Below, piece by piece: positions 42,588-51,513 of a stretch of DNA of 64,000 nt. The notes beneath the pieces are model-generated. The model was given only the letters and a program-made list of their open reading frames with translations. It was not told where the DNA came from and did no database searches. The position numbers and the translations under genes were made by a program. Position 1 is the stretch's first letter; each line of letters begins with the position of its first letter. The stretch is from RDXT01 sp033762375 (GTDB lineage: Bacteria > Bacteroidota > Bacteroidia > J057): assembly GCA_033762375.1 (NCBI GenBank), contig JANRLQ010000063.1, forward strand, positions 1-64,000, given 5' to 3'.

Positions 42588-43412
42588 ATGACCCGCCGCT
42601 ATCTTGCCTTGTGTCTGGTTTTCACCGGGTTGCTGAGCAGCCCCCTGTACGCTGAGCGTATTCTGGAAGGGCTTGATTTCTCCCGTGGTACCTGGTCCCT
42701 GATCGGAGTCCCTCTGCACAACTACAAGATGCTGCCGATCCAGGAAGAGATGGGCTGCTTTATTACCCGTGACCTGTCCCTGCTCCAGCAACTCCAGCGG
42801 GACTGGAATTTTGAACAGACATTTGAAGATAAATGTGACTACCACTACGCCCTGAAGTTTTATCAGAACGGTGAGCTGGTACGCACCCTCAACCTGAATC
42901 TCTATTGCGGATATATCTCCCTGGACGGACTTTCGTATGAGTTTGTGCCGGAAGAATTTGGGCGATTTCGCACCTATGCACAGGTAATTCCCTGGTCCCG
43001 GATCAATTTTGCAGACCTTACCCTCCTCAAGCGGGCTGTATCTATCCTCGACCGCAACCAGGATGTGTATTGGTATGAAGACATTCAGCCTTTTATGTAT
43101 CCGGGGTATTTTATGCTCTCAGTGGATTATCTGCCCTGGGATGCTAACCTGGATTCTATCTACGCAGTGACTGCCAGCCGTATCCGCATGGAAACCGGGC
43201 GGAGTGATTTTTACCTCAAGCAGTACCTCTACGAGATAGACGGCGATTACCTCTCTGTGCGCTACCGGGTCAACTGTGATGAGTCCCTGGCACGCAACAT
43301 GGAGGATGCCCCTTATCTGAAATGGCGCTCACATCTTCACAACCGCGACTCGGTGAGCATCCTGGCGATCGGCATAGATGAGGACCGCTATCGGGTCCTG
43401 ATGGGTCAATGA
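42588..43412 (+). CDS. secreted hypothetical protein
   Basis: The 274-residue protein has a signal peptide (LLSSPLYAE) and a mature part rich in aromatic residues and strands, with cysteines in MGCFITRD, EDKCDYHYALK, LNLYCGYISL and RVNCDESL that could form two disulfides. No known family is recognised. It stands alone downstream of the serine dehydratase gene; TACATTTC about 60 nt upstream is a partial match to the -7 box. It is probably periplasmic or extracellular. Confidence 0.65.
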   Translation: MTRRYLALCLVFTGLLSSPLYAERILEGLDFSRGTWSLIGVPLHNYKMLPIQEEMGCFITRDLSLLQQLQRDWNFEQTFEDKCDYHYALKFYQNGELVRTLNLNLYCGYISLDGLSYEFVPEEFGRFRTYAQVIPWSRINFADLTLLKRAVSILDRNQDVYWYEDIQPFMYPGYFMLSVDYLPWDANLDSIYAVTASRIRMETGRSDFYLKQYLYEIDGDYLSVRYRVNCDESLARNMEDAPYLKWRSHLHNRDSVSILAIGIDEDRYRVLMGQ

Positions 43413-43561
43413 TGCTGCACAGGCCATACCATATTTCACCCGGCACAAGGTTCGCTTTAACGCTTCATATGATGAACGGTGGATTCCCGAAAGCCTGCAC
43501 GGGTCAGGCATAGGGACAAGGATCATATATTACTATCTCTCGCAGACAACTATTGGCTGAA

Positions 43562-44935
43562 ATGGCAGGAGTTTCCAGACGTGCATTTCTCAAAACAGCG
43601 GCCCTGACCGGCTTAGGTTTTTATGGGTTAAAGACCTTTGGGGCTGTAGATGAATCATTTCCCGCGATTTACAGCCGCTTTGGGCCTTTGTACAGAGACC
43701 CACGCGGAATTCTGAACCTGCCCCGGGGATTTTCTTATCAGATTATTTCTGCGGCCGGCGAGCAGATGCAGGACGGATTTTTGGTCCCGGGCAAGCCTGA
43801 TGGTATGGCTACCTTTCCGGGCCCCGACGGCCTGACGATCCTGATCCGCAACCACGAGCTGGAAAGTGATATGCTGAACGAAGGTCCTTTTGGGCCTGAC
43901 CTGGAGTTGCTCGGCAAGATAGCACCCCACCACTTGTATGACTATGGCAGCGGGCAGATCCCCTGTCCGGGCGGTACTACTACGGTGGTATATGATACCG
44001 CCAAAGGGGAGGTTGTACGCCAGTTTTTGAGCCTGGCAGGCACCCTCCGCAACTGTGCCGGTGGCCCTACTCCCTGGGGCACCTGGATATCCTGCGAAGA
44101 AACCACCGACCGCAAAGGCGGACGCCTGGAGCAAAACCACGGATATACCTTTGAAGTTCCGGCGACCATGTATCCGTCTCTCTCCCGGCCGGAACCTATC
44201 AAGGCCATGGGGAGATTTCAGCATGAGGCGGTATGCGTGGATCCGCGCACGGCCATCGTGTATCTCACAGAAGACCGCCCTGATGGGCTGATCTACCGGT
44301 TTATCCCCGACCACCCGGGCAAACTCCACCGGGGCGGACGTCTCCAGGCCCTCGCCATTCACGAGATGCCTTCCTGCGACACCCGCAACTGGCCCAATAT
44401 CCGCAACCGATTCCCCCAAAATACCCCTCAGGCAGTCTCCTGGATAGACCTGGAGGACATAGACGCCCCGGAAGATGACCTTCGTATCCGGGGATACGCC
44501 AGCGGAGCTGCCCGGTTTGCGCGGGGAGAAGGCATGTGGTTTGGGAATGATGTGGTATATTTTGCCTGTACCAATGGCGGGATCCGGCAGCAGGGCCAGA
44601 TATTCAGCTACCGCCCGAGTCCGGATGAGGGCACCCCGCAGGAAAAACAAACCCCCGGCACCCTGGAGCTGTTTCTGGAGTCAGACAACAACCGCATTGT
44701 CAACTACTGTGACAACCTCACGGTGAGCCCTTTTGCGGATCTGATCGTCTGTGAGGACAAAGACCACGCCCGGCTCATCGGGATTACACCTGAGGGCAGT
44801 TATTATGTATTTGCCGAGAACGTAGGCTATCAGTCAGAGATGGCCGGGGTGACATTTTCGCCTGACGGGACTACCCTTTTTGTCAATATCCAGCACGCAG
44901 GCCTTACCCTGGCAATCACGGGTCCCTGGACCTGA
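43562..44935 (+). CDS. PhoX-like (DUF839) Tat-exported protein
   Basis: The ATG at 43562 starts a Tat signal peptide (SRRAFLKTAALTGLGF); the upstream TTG at 43553 is an alternative. The 457-residue protein has the DUF839/PhoX layout: a LPRGFSYQIIS block, PDGMATFPG, IRNHELE, GTLRNCAGGPTPWGTWISCEE with the metal-linked Cys and Glu, FQHEAVCVDP, LTEDRPDGLIYRF and VCEDKDHARLIG near the end. PhoX enzymes are Ca/Fe alkaline phosphatases, but many DUF839 proteins have no proven activity. It would act in the periplasm, possibly alongside the phytase in phosphate acquisition. Confidence 0.85.
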   Translation: MAGVSRRAFLKTAALTGLGFYGLKTFGAVDESFPAIYSRFGPLYRDPRGILNLPRGFSYQIISAAGEQMQDGFLVPGKPDGMATFPGPDGLTILIRNHELESDMLNEGPFGPDLELLGKIAPHHLYDYGSGQIPCPGGTTTVVYDTAKGEVVRQFLSLAGTLRNCAGGPTPWGTWISCEETTDRKGGRLEQNHGYTFEVPATMYPSLSRPEPIKAMGRFQHEAVCVDPRTAIVYLTEDRPDGLIYRFIPDHPGKLHRGGRLQALAIHEMPSCDTRNWPNIRNRFPQNTPQAVSWIDLEDIDAPEDDLRIRGYASGAARFARGEGMWFGNDVVYFACTNGGIRQQGQIFSYRPSPDEGTPQEKQTPGTLELFLESDNNRIVNYCDNLTVSPFADLIVCEDKDHARLIGITPEGSYYVFAENVGYQSEMAGVTFSPDGTTLFVNIQHAGLTLAITGPWT

Positions 44936-44996
44936 GCCGAGGCAACGCCCCGCGCCTTTTTTTCGTCAGGAAACAAACAGGTCAATCTATTTTCCG

Positions 44997-45533
44997 ATGA
45001 AACAATATCTCCTGCTTGTCTGTGCCTGGCTGCTCCTGAGCCTTCCTGTGTGGGCCCAGGGCCTCCGGACGGTGACCCGTGTCAGCGGTATTACCCGTCC
45101 TGCTCCCCTGGTGGGAGGTGGCATCACCCCGGCGGGGTTTGAGGCCAGCACACTTGTGCGATGGCAGGTCAGGCGTACCCATGCAGCCGTGGGCTTGGGG
45201 CTGGGGTACCGGAGTTATGGACGAGGTGGTGCAGGCGGGTGGCATCTGCCCCTGGAAGCAGGATATTATGCAGGCCCTCAGCAGCGGATGTATGTGTACG
45301 GAGGGCCGTGGGTGCATGTACCGACACAGGGTCAGCACACACGGGGTGTCATGACAGGCGTTGAGTTCAGGATTCCGCTTTCCCGGCAGGTAGTGCTTCA
45401 GCCGGGAGTCGAGGGCCGGTGGCAGGTCGGTACCCCTGAGCGCACGGTGCCTACGGCACGCCGTGAGCTGAGTTTCAGCCTGTCGCTGGGACTGGGTCAG
45501 CGCCAGGCTGCCCGACGCAGCCGCCCCCAATAA
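44997..45533 (+). CDS. small outer-membrane beta-barrel protein
   Basis: From the ATG at 44997 the 178-residue protein has a signal peptide (SLPVWAQ) and then strands such as TLVRWQVRRTHAAVGLGLGYRS, and RMYVYGGPWVHVP, typical of a small 8-stranded barrel. The C-terminus is basic (RQAARRSRPQ). No substrate is known. It ends just before the hairpin at 45532-45559. A longer frame from 44880 overlaps the PhoX gene and lacks a signal peptide. Confidence 0.7.
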   Translation: MKQYLLLVCAWLLLSLPVWAQGLRTVTRVSGITRPAPLVGGGITPAGFEASTLVRWQVRRTHAAVGLGLGYRSYGRGGAGGWHLPLEAGYYAGPQQRMYVYGGPWVHVPTQGQHTRGVMTGVEFRIPLSRQVVLQPGVEGRWQVGTPERTVPTARRELSFSLSLGLGQRQAARRSRPQ

Positions 45534-45559
45534 AAAGGCCCGCAATGCCTGCGGGCCTT
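45532..45559. terminator. hairpin between convergent genes
   Basis: A 9-bp stem (AAGGCCCGC / GCGGGCCTT, 7-nt loop) lies between the barrel gene and the minus-strand SirB1-like gene. On the minus strand it is followed by five T, so it best terminates that gene; on the plus strand the T-run is broken. Confidence 0.75.
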
Positions 45560-45626
45560 CCTTCGTATGAACCACAACTGCTAACCTACTAATCCGGGTA
45601 CAGCACCCGCTTATAACCTGAGGCAC

Positions 45627-46469
45627 TCATATGTTGGCATCTCGGGAGCGCAGCGAGCGGGTCAGCTCTTCATAGAGACTGCTGTAACGCTGATAATCTT
45701 TATCCTGGCCCTTGCGGCGGGTGATCTCAATGGCGTTGGCCAATACCTGCTGCACAATCTCATATACCTGGGCCTTCATGTCTCTGGGCGAAAGCCTGTT
45801 CCGGCGAAAGGCTTCCTCAATGTAGAGGATGGATGCCCGTGCCAGCGCCCGCCCTTTGTTGAAGGTATTGTACATCTGCATCTGCTGACCCTCCAGGGTG
45901 ATGACCATAAAATTGCCCTGGATGCTGATCCCGTGTACCTCCAGACCGACCCGGCTGGCTACCAGCATGGCAATGGAGGACAAGGCGATCTGCGTACCTT
46001 GTTTGTGGCGCAGCACAAAGTACAGGTCGTCATAGAGAGGGCTGTAGTCCCGCTCACGGGGCGGACTGAATCCCTCCTGCTGAAAAATAAATTCCATCAG
46101 TTCGGGTACACTGCCTGCCTCCGCCCAAGCCAAAAAACCCACCGCCAACTCGTCCAGCATGGGCCCGATGCGCAGGGCCTCCTGTCCGTATGTCATCACC
46201 GAAAGCCGTGTCAGGGCATCCTCATGTGCAGTAGCCGCATGCTCTATGTCCAGCCAGTCCAGCCAGGACTGTGGCATAGCCGGCATAGAGGCTGTGATCA
46301 GGTCCAGTACCTCACGGGCTTCCTGTCCGAGGTCGCGCAGGTAAGGAGCCACCTCCACGGATAATCCCGGTCCGAACTCCCGCAGGGCAGATACGACAAC
46401 TTCGCGTACGACACTGGAATTATCTTCGAGCAAGGTCAGCAAAAAGGGTAACTCTTTTCTATGCGTCAT
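45627..46469 (-). CDS. SirB1-like transglutaminase-family protein
   Basis: The 280-residue protein begins with HEAT-like helices (ELPFLLTLLEDNSSVVREVVVSALREFG) and carries a Transglut_core2 region from about residue 150: LYDDLYFVLRHKQGTQIALSSIAMLVASRVGLEVHG with a GNFMVITLEG block after it. This aligns with SirB1/YchA proteins of the R-G-x-P-I-x-L-S type, in which the catalytic Cys of real transglutaminases is missing. The role is unknown. It is cytoplasmic and followed by a clear terminator. Confidence 0.75.
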   Translation of the reverse strand: MTHRKELPFLLTLLEDNSSVVREVVVSALREFGPGLSVEVAPYLRDLGQEAREVLDLITASMPAMPQSWLDWLDIEHAATAHEDALTRLSVMTYGQEALRIGPMLDELAVGFLAWAEAGSVPELMEFIFQQEGFSPPRERDYSPLYDDLYFVLRHKQGTQIALSSIAMLVASRVGLEVHGISIQGNFMVITLEGQQMQMYNTFNKGRALARASILYIEEAFRRNRLSPRDMKAQVYEIVQQVLANAIEITRRKGQDKDYQRYSSLYEELTRSLRSRDANI

Positions 46470-46646
46470 CTGGATTAAGGGTTCATCGTGCGTTATTTCA
46501 CATTACAATTTTAGCCAACAAAATAATATTACACGACTTGAAATGTGCGAAAACATAACGCATGTTAGAAATACGCTCCGCCGGCAAGGCCTGCTGAACA
46601 ATCCCGGCTGCCGGGAGTTATCTTTTTCTTCAATTGTAAGCTGAAT

Positions 46647-47189
46647 ATGGCAGATATTCCACAGGCATCTTCCAGCCGGGAGATACTCACCCCCCGGATC
46701 GGGTTATGGCTTCTGATGGTCAGTGTGGCCCTGCTGTTTGGGGTGCTGGGCCTGGCCTTTCTGACGGCCCGTCCTGTGGGGGAACCGTTGTATATTCCCC
46801 CTGTTTTTTACCTCAGCACCGTAATACTGGCCCTGAGCAGTGCCGCAGGCCATCGGGCCATGTCGCTGCCGGGACAGGCTGCGGGCCAGCGTTGGTTAGG
46901 CGGGACCCTGGTCCTGGCCGGAGTATTTTTGGTATTACAGGCCACGGGCTGGTATCAGATGGTTGCCGCCGGACTGCCCTTGACAGGCTCACGCCCGCAG
47001 GTATCTTACCTCTATCTGCTTACGGGATTACATGCTGTGCACTTGCTGGGAGGGATGGGATTTTTGGGATATGTCAGGGCCCGATACCGTAAAAAATCTA
47101 TACATACCCTTGAGAATGCGATATTTTTCTGGCACTTCCTGGGGATTCTCTGGGTATATCTGTTGGTGCTGCTGCTGATGGGTAGCTGA
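46647..47189 (+). CDS. heme-copper oxidase subunit III-like membrane protein
   Basis: The 180-residue protein has about five transmembrane helices and the COX3/CyoC pattern: LTPRIGLWLLMVSVALLF at the start, LTGLHAVHLLGG with its His in the third part, and a WHFLGILWVYLLVLL end. Subunit III stabilises the oxidase core. No subunit I or II gene lies beside it, so it is detached from the main oxidase operon, or it serves a different family member. It is an inner-membrane protein. Confidence 0.8.
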   Translation: MADIPQASSSREILTPRIGLWLLMVSVALLFGVLGLAFLTARPVGEPLYIPPVFYLSTVILALSSAAGHRAMSLPGQAAGQRWLGGTLVLAGVFLVLQATGWYQMVAAGLPLTGSRPQVSYLYLLTGLHAVHLLGGMGFLGYVRARYRKKSIHTLENAIFFWHFLGILWVYLLVLLLMGS

Positions 47190-47623
47190 GGTATGGGGTT
47201 TGAGTTTTGAGTTGGGGCCGCAAAGCGAGAGAGGGGTGAGGTTGGTGAAATACAAGGCAAGAGCCGAGCAGCAGGTGCTGGGTTAGAGTAGGAATATACA
47301 GCCAGGGAGAATCGGCGTATCCTGTGATTGGTTGTACTCAATCTATCGAGTAAATCTTTGATGTTTGAACGAATGCATCTTAAATAATTGAAAGACAGGG
47401 TTTTTAAAAGAGCCGCGAGAGGTATGCAAGTTCTGGGTGGTTCCTGTCAGGCGGGTAAAATGATTCTGGAGGACTACATTTTTTGGCGGCTATGGGCTGG
47501 TGGCCGCTTATACGGCGCGTAGATTTGTATTTGCGCAGTAGGGATCGGGTATTGGGCGATGCCTGCACAAAACTTCTCTTTATCCGTACAAGGGCGTATA
47601 TTTGTCCATAAACCAAGCCCCGT
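47190..47623. other. non-coding gap upstream of a transposase remnant
   Basis: No gene is supported here; the overlapping frames on both strands are low-complexity or lack start and family features. The only signal seen is the TATATTTG box at 47597-47604 just before the remnant. Confidence 0.5.
47597..47604 (+). promoter_or_regulatory. -7 box upstream of the transposase remnant
   Basis: TATATTTG matches TAnnTTTG and lies 19 nt before the ATG at 47624. No TTG is seen at the usual spacing. It may be what remains of the original transposase promoter. Confidence 0.45.
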
Positions 47624-47812
47624 ATGCTGATCGCCAATCCGATCTACGATATGGACGCCGAGGACGCGATGGACCGCATCCTCAACCGTGAACTCAAGGC
47701 ACTCGCCGAGCAACTTCAGGCCAAAGACGAACAACTTCAAGCTGCCGAGCGCGAAAAAGCCGAGCTCCAGCGACAATTGGAAGAGGCGCTGAAGCGGTTG
47801 AAGGACGCCTGA
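47624..47812 (+). pseudogene. internally deleted PD-(D/E)XK transposase remnant
   Basis: The 62-residue frame starts with MLIANPIYD, a start typical of PDDEXK_2/Rpn-like transposases, and then goes directly into an acidic helix (AEDAMDRILNREL) and a coiled-coil tail of repeated QLQAKDEQLQAAEREK type, which is the usual C-terminal region of the same family. The nuclease core of about 250 residues is absent. The frame remains open without stops, so a short coiled-coil peptide could still be made. The family assignment is from memory of the family's ends and should be taken as likely, not proven. Confidence 0.5.
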
Positions 47813-47921
47813 CATCAGCGGATAATTTTTTTAGCTGTCATCAGGAGAAACCTACGTAAGTACGTTTTGCAATGGTATATTGTGGCAGAAGATGAAAGTC
47901 TCCGCTCAATAGTTGCTATCA

Positions 47922-49073
47922 ATGACTACTTCTACGCTCATTATCGGAGCGGGGCCTGCTGGCCTTGCCATGGCGGGACGCCTGACCCGTGCCGGAGTAC
48001 CTTATGTCCTGCTGGAGCAGCAGCACCAACTCGCCCCCGCCTGGGCGGCACATTATGACCGGGTACACCTCCACACGGTCAAGGAGTATTCGCACCTGCC
48101 CCACATACCCTTCCCGGATGACTATCCACGATATGTGTCACGGGATCAGTTGCTGGCCTACTATCAGTCGTATGCAGCACAGATGAAAATAGAGCCGGTT
48201 CTGGACACAGAAGTCGTACAGGTGCGTCCGGAGGGCTCCCAGTGGGAAGTGACAGCCCGAGACGGGCGTAAGTGGCGTGCTGACCGCGTGGTTGTCTGCA
48301 CGGGATTTAACCGGAGGCCATATGTACCTTCCTGGCCCGGGCTGGAAGCCAGCAGCCTGGAGGTCCTGCACAGCCGGGACTATCGGAATGGCGCACCGTA
48401 TCGGGGCAAAAAAGTCCTCGTCGTGGGCATGGGTAATACAGGTGCCGAGCTGGCCATAGACCTGCATGAGCATGGCGCTCAACCTTATATTTCTGTGCGG
48501 GGACCGGTGAATATCATCCTGCGGGATGTATTCGGCCGTCCGACCCAACTCACCGCGATGGCCCTGCGCAAGCTCCCCTTTTGGCTGGGAGATGCGATCG
48601 GGAGCCTGATGAGCCGCCTGACAGTCGGCGATCTGCGTTCCTACGGGATCCGTCGCCCCCGGATGGCCCCGGCCCGCCAACTCCGGGAACTGGGACGCAC
48701 CCCTGTTATTGATGTGGGGACGGTGCGCCTGATCCGGGAGGGACATATCCGGATTCTGCCGGGTATCCGTTCAGTCGCAGGACAGGAAATCACGTTTGAG
48801 GATGGACGCCAGATGGTATTTGATGCCGTAGTGCTGGCCACGGGTTACCGGGCTGCTGTTGAGGCTTTTGTGGAGGATGCTGCCCCCCTGCTCAATGAAC
48901 ACCATGTACCGGCAGCCCTGTGGTCAGATGCCCGCCCCGGCCTGTATTTCCTCGGATTTGATGCCTACAGCAGCGGGATTCTGAACAGCATTTACCAGGA
49001 CTCAGAAAAAATCCTGCACCATATGCAGCATCAGCAAGCCAGCGCGAATATCCCTGCGCCTATTGTCCGGTAG
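47922..49073 (+). CDS. flavin-containing monooxygenase (YUCCA/FMO-like)
   Basis: From the ATG at 47922 the 383-residue protein has an N-terminal FAD-binding GAGPAGLAMA, a YDRVHLHTVKEYSHLPHIPFP block typical of class B flavin monooxygenases, a second Rossmann motif GMGNTGAELA for NADPH and an ATGYRAAVEAF end block. These enzymes oxygenate nitrogen, sulfur or ketone substrates with NADPH; the substrate here is unknown. It is cytoplasmic. A TTG at 47913 is the alternative start. The last codons overlap a promoter for the next gene. Confidence 0.88.
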   Translation: MTTSTLIIGAGPAGLAMAGRLTRAGVPYVLLEQQHQLAPAWAAHYDRVHLHTVKEYSHLPHIPFPDDYPRYVSRDQLLAYYQSYAAQMKIEPVLDTEVVQVRPEGSQWEVTARDGRKWRADRVVVCTGFNRRPYVPSWPGLEASSLEVLHSRDYRNGAPYRGKKVLVVGMGNTGAELAIDLHEHGAQPYISVRGPVNIILRDVFGRPTQLTAMALRKLPFWLGDAIGSLMSRLTVGDLRSYGIRRPRMAPARQLRELGRTPVIDVGTVRLIREGHIRILPGIRSVAGQEITFEDGRQMVFDAVVLATGYRAAVEAFVEDAAPLLNEHHVPAALWSDARPGLYFLGFDAYSSGILNSIYQDSEKILHHMQHQQASANIPAPIVR

Positions 49074-49093
49074 CACGACGTCATGTATATTTG
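49063..49093 (+). promoter_or_regulatory. Bacteroidota-type promoter of the DUF4230 gene
   Basis: TTG (49063-49065), a 20-nt spacer and TATATTTG (49086-49093) match the -33/-7 consensus. The first part overlaps the 3' end of the monooxygenase gene; the -7 box ends 26 nt before the ATG at 49120. Confidence 0.65.
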
Positions 49094-49119
49094 AACCATA
49101 CCTGTTACTTTTCGAAAAC

Positions 49120-49743
49120 ATGAAATTTTCCCTTGGCTCCATAGGTCTCTGGCTGGGTATCGCCGTTGTCGTGATAGCGGCGATCCTGGGGTTTGCCCTG
49201 AAGGACAAACTATTTGGCTGGATGCCGGGACCCGGTAAGGTCATCGAGACGCATACCGTCGTGCTGGAAAAAATCGAACTGCTCGGCAAAATGGAACTGG
49301 TGAAGTACCAGTTTGCGGATGCCCTTGAGTACGTGGAGGATAAGGCGTGGATGCCTCACCCTAAAGTGATTATGATCGCAGCCGGTGAAGCCGTAGGTTG
49401 TGTGGACTTCAGCCGGGTGGACAGCAACTCTATACAGACGTTTGGAGACTCGATCATTGTGGTATTGCCCGCGCCGGAGCTGTGTTATTATAAGCTGGAC
49501 CAGCAGAAAACCCGTGTCGTCAGTACGTCATTTACCACCCTGTACGGATCGGCGCAAATTACGGCAGAGGCGTTTAAAAAAGCGGAAGACAAAATCCGGG
49601 AGTCAGCCCTCAACAGCGGCATCCTGCATGATACCCAGGTCCAGGCTGACCACATGCTCAAACCTATGCTGGAGGCGTTGAGCGGCAAAAAAGTGCGGCT
49701 GGTTTTTTCGTCAAATGTGCCATCCGTAGTCCGCCCGGGCTGA
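49120..49743 (+). CDS. DUF4230 membrane-anchored protein
   Basis: From the ATG at 49120 the 207-residue protein has one N-terminal transmembrane helix (about 7-27) and an extracytoplasmic domain of the DUF4230 type: VLEKIELLGKMELVKYQFAD, IMIAAGEAVGCVDFSRVD, and a C-terminal helix followed by KVRLVFSS. Function is unknown; relatives are found in many Gram-positive and Gram-negative envelope contexts. It precedes the DUF3352-like gene by 43 nt in the same direction and shares the promoter at 49063-49093. Confidence 0.82.
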   Translation: MKFSLGSIGLWLGIAVVVIAAILGFALKDKLFGWMPGPGKVIETHTVVLEKIELLGKMELVKYQFADALEYVEDKAWMPHPKVIMIAAGEAVGCVDFSRVDSNSIQTFGDSIIVVLPAPELCYYKLDQQKTRVVSTSFTTLYGSAQITAEAFKKAEDKIRESALNSGILHDTQVQADHMLKPMLEALSGKKVRLVFSSNVPSVVRPG

Positions 49744-49786
49744 TCATACAAAACCGCTGTTATTGGTATCATCTTACGTAAGGCCC

Positions 49787-51445
49787 ATGAAAAACATCAT
49801 TCGTTTGCTGGTTGCCCTGGTTCTGATCGGAGCTGTCGCCTGGGCGGGGTATTTTTTCTTCGAAAACAGCAGCCGCGACCGTACCCTCTACACCTTTGTG
49901 CCGGAAGATTTTGTGTACCTGGTTGAGTCTGACAAACCCGTAGCTGACTGGAACCGCGTGAGCCAAAGCCCTGTATGGCGGTTTCTGAAAGGTAATGAGT
50001 TTTTTAAGGACATTACCGAGTCTGCCGATTACCTGGATTCGCTCCTGGCCACCAACCAGACCCTCGTGAATATGGTCAGCCTCGGTGATCTGCTGATCTC
50101 AGCCCACATGACCAGCGCCCAGGCCTATGATTTTGTGGTACTGCTTGATCTCAAGGGCAAAGGCAAAAAACTCCCCAAGCTTAAACCGGTCCTGACCTCG
50201 TTATTTGAGCTGTTTTCGTACCGGGTGACCACAAGTCAGTATTTTAACTTTGACATCTACACCCTCTACGACCCGGTGGCACGGGAGACCATGTACCTCA
50301 GTACGGTGGACAATGTGCTGATTTTTTCCTATACAGAAAGCCTCGTCAAAAAAGCCATTGCCCAGTCTGAAAATCCCTCTGTCCTGGACATACCGGCCTT
50401 TCAGGAGGTTCGGGCTAAATCTGACCCGGGCCAGCCTTATACCCTGTACCTTAATTATCCCAACCTGGACCGCCTGATCCGGTCTGTCATGACCGATACC
50501 CCGGATATGCTGGAAGGGCTGGGAGAGGCGGCCCGCTACTCTGTCATGAACCTGGACCTGCAGCCTGATGGGGTCGTCCTGGATGGGTATCTCCGGCAGC
50601 AGGACTCGTCGGCGAGTTATCTGAGTTTGTTTAGCCGCAGCGGAGACGGGGATATCCGGGCCGGTGACGTACTCCCGCAGCGTACGGCCTTGTTTACCTC
50701 TGTTGGGTTTGAAGATTTTGAGCGGTTATATACCCTCCTGGAAGAAACCTATGCCCGGCAGGACCCTGAGGGGTACAAAACCCGGGTCAGGGAAAAAGAA
50801 AAAATCGAAAAACTCCTGAAAATTGATTTTAAGCGGGACTTTTTTAGCTGGATGACGGAGGAGGTGGTCACGGCGGTCATCCCGGTGGACTCCGCCGGGA
50901 CCGAGATGGCCTATGTCGCGATGCTGCATTTTGACGACTACGAGACGGCCCGTGAGCGGATTGAGTATGTTTCCAAGCGGGTGGGCAAGTCCCCGGTCAA
51001 ATTTGAGGAAAAAGACTATCGCGGTTACACCATCAAGTACCTCACGCTGCGGGGTTTTTTCAGTATTTTTTTCAAAAAACTGTTCAATAAAATCGAAAAA
51101 CCCCACTATACCTTTATTGACGACTACCTCGTCTTCAGCAACGATACGACTTCCCTCCAGGTGATGATAGATAGTTACCTGGCGGAGCAAACCCTTTCCC
51201 GTGACAATGCCTATCAGACATTTATGCGGAGGTTTTCCCGGAGTTCCAATGTATATACCTACCTGCGCACCGCGCATGCGATTCCCTACCTGATGACCAG
51301 CCTCGACCCGGCAGCCCGTGCCGATATGCAGCGCAATGAGGCTTATTTTCTCCGTTTCCCGCAGATCGGGTTTCAGCTCGCACCCGCTGGCGGGATGTAT
51401 CGGACGCAGGTGTATGGGGCATTTGAGGCAAATACAGTGCGTTGA
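49787..51445 (+). CDS. DUF3352-like membrane-anchored protein
   Basis: From the ATG at 49787 the 552-residue protein has one N-terminal transmembrane helix (IIRLLVALVLIGAVAWAG) and a large extracytoplasmic part with the recurring pattern of DUF3352: VPEDFVYLVESDKP, SPVWRFLKGNEFF, and later AYVAMLHFDDYETARERIEYV with DDYLVFSNDTTSLQVMIDSY. Repeated halves of about 190 residues each are visible. Function is unknown. It probably shares a transcript with DUF4230 and ends at the strong terminator at 51465-51500. Confidence 0.75.
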   Translation: MKNIIRLLVALVLIGAVAWAGYFFFENSSRDRTLYTFVPEDFVYLVESDKPVADWNRVSQSPVWRFLKGNEFFKDITESADYLDSLLATNQTLVNMVSLGDLLISAHMTSAQAYDFVVLLDLKGKGKKLPKLKPVLTSLFELFSYRVTTSQYFNFDIYTLYDPVARETMYLSTVDNVLIFSYTESLVKKAIAQSENPSVLDIPAFQEVRAKSDPGQPYTLYLNYPNLDRLIRSVMTDTPDMLEGLGEAARYSVMNLDLQPDGVVLDGYLRQQDSSASYLSLFSRSGDGDIRAGDVLPQRTALFTSVGFEDFERLYTLLEETYARQDPEGYKTRVREKEKIEKLLKIDFKRDFFSWMTEEVVTAVIPVDSAGTEMAYVAMLHFDDYETARERIEYVSKRVGKSPVKFEEKDYRGYTIKYLTLRGFFSIFFKKLFNKIEKPHYTFIDDYLVFSNDTTSLQVMIDSYLAEQTLSRDNAYQTFMRRFSRSSNVYTYLRTAHAIPYLMTSLDPAARADMQRNEAYFLRFPQIGFQLAPAGGMYRTQVYGAFEANTVR

Positions 51446-51464
51446 TAATCAACAAAATAAACCT

Positions 51465-51500
51465 AAAAGCCGGGAATGGTTTTTTCCATTCCCGGCTTTT
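51465..51500. terminator. strong bidirectional terminator
   Basis: A 15-bp perfect stem (51465-51479 with 51486-51500, CCGGGAATGG core) and a 6-nt T loop are flanked by A and T runs on both sides. It lies between the DUF3352-like gene and the minus-strand esterase gene, so it can end both. Confidence 0.92.
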
Positions 51501-51513
51501 TCAGATCGCCCGG

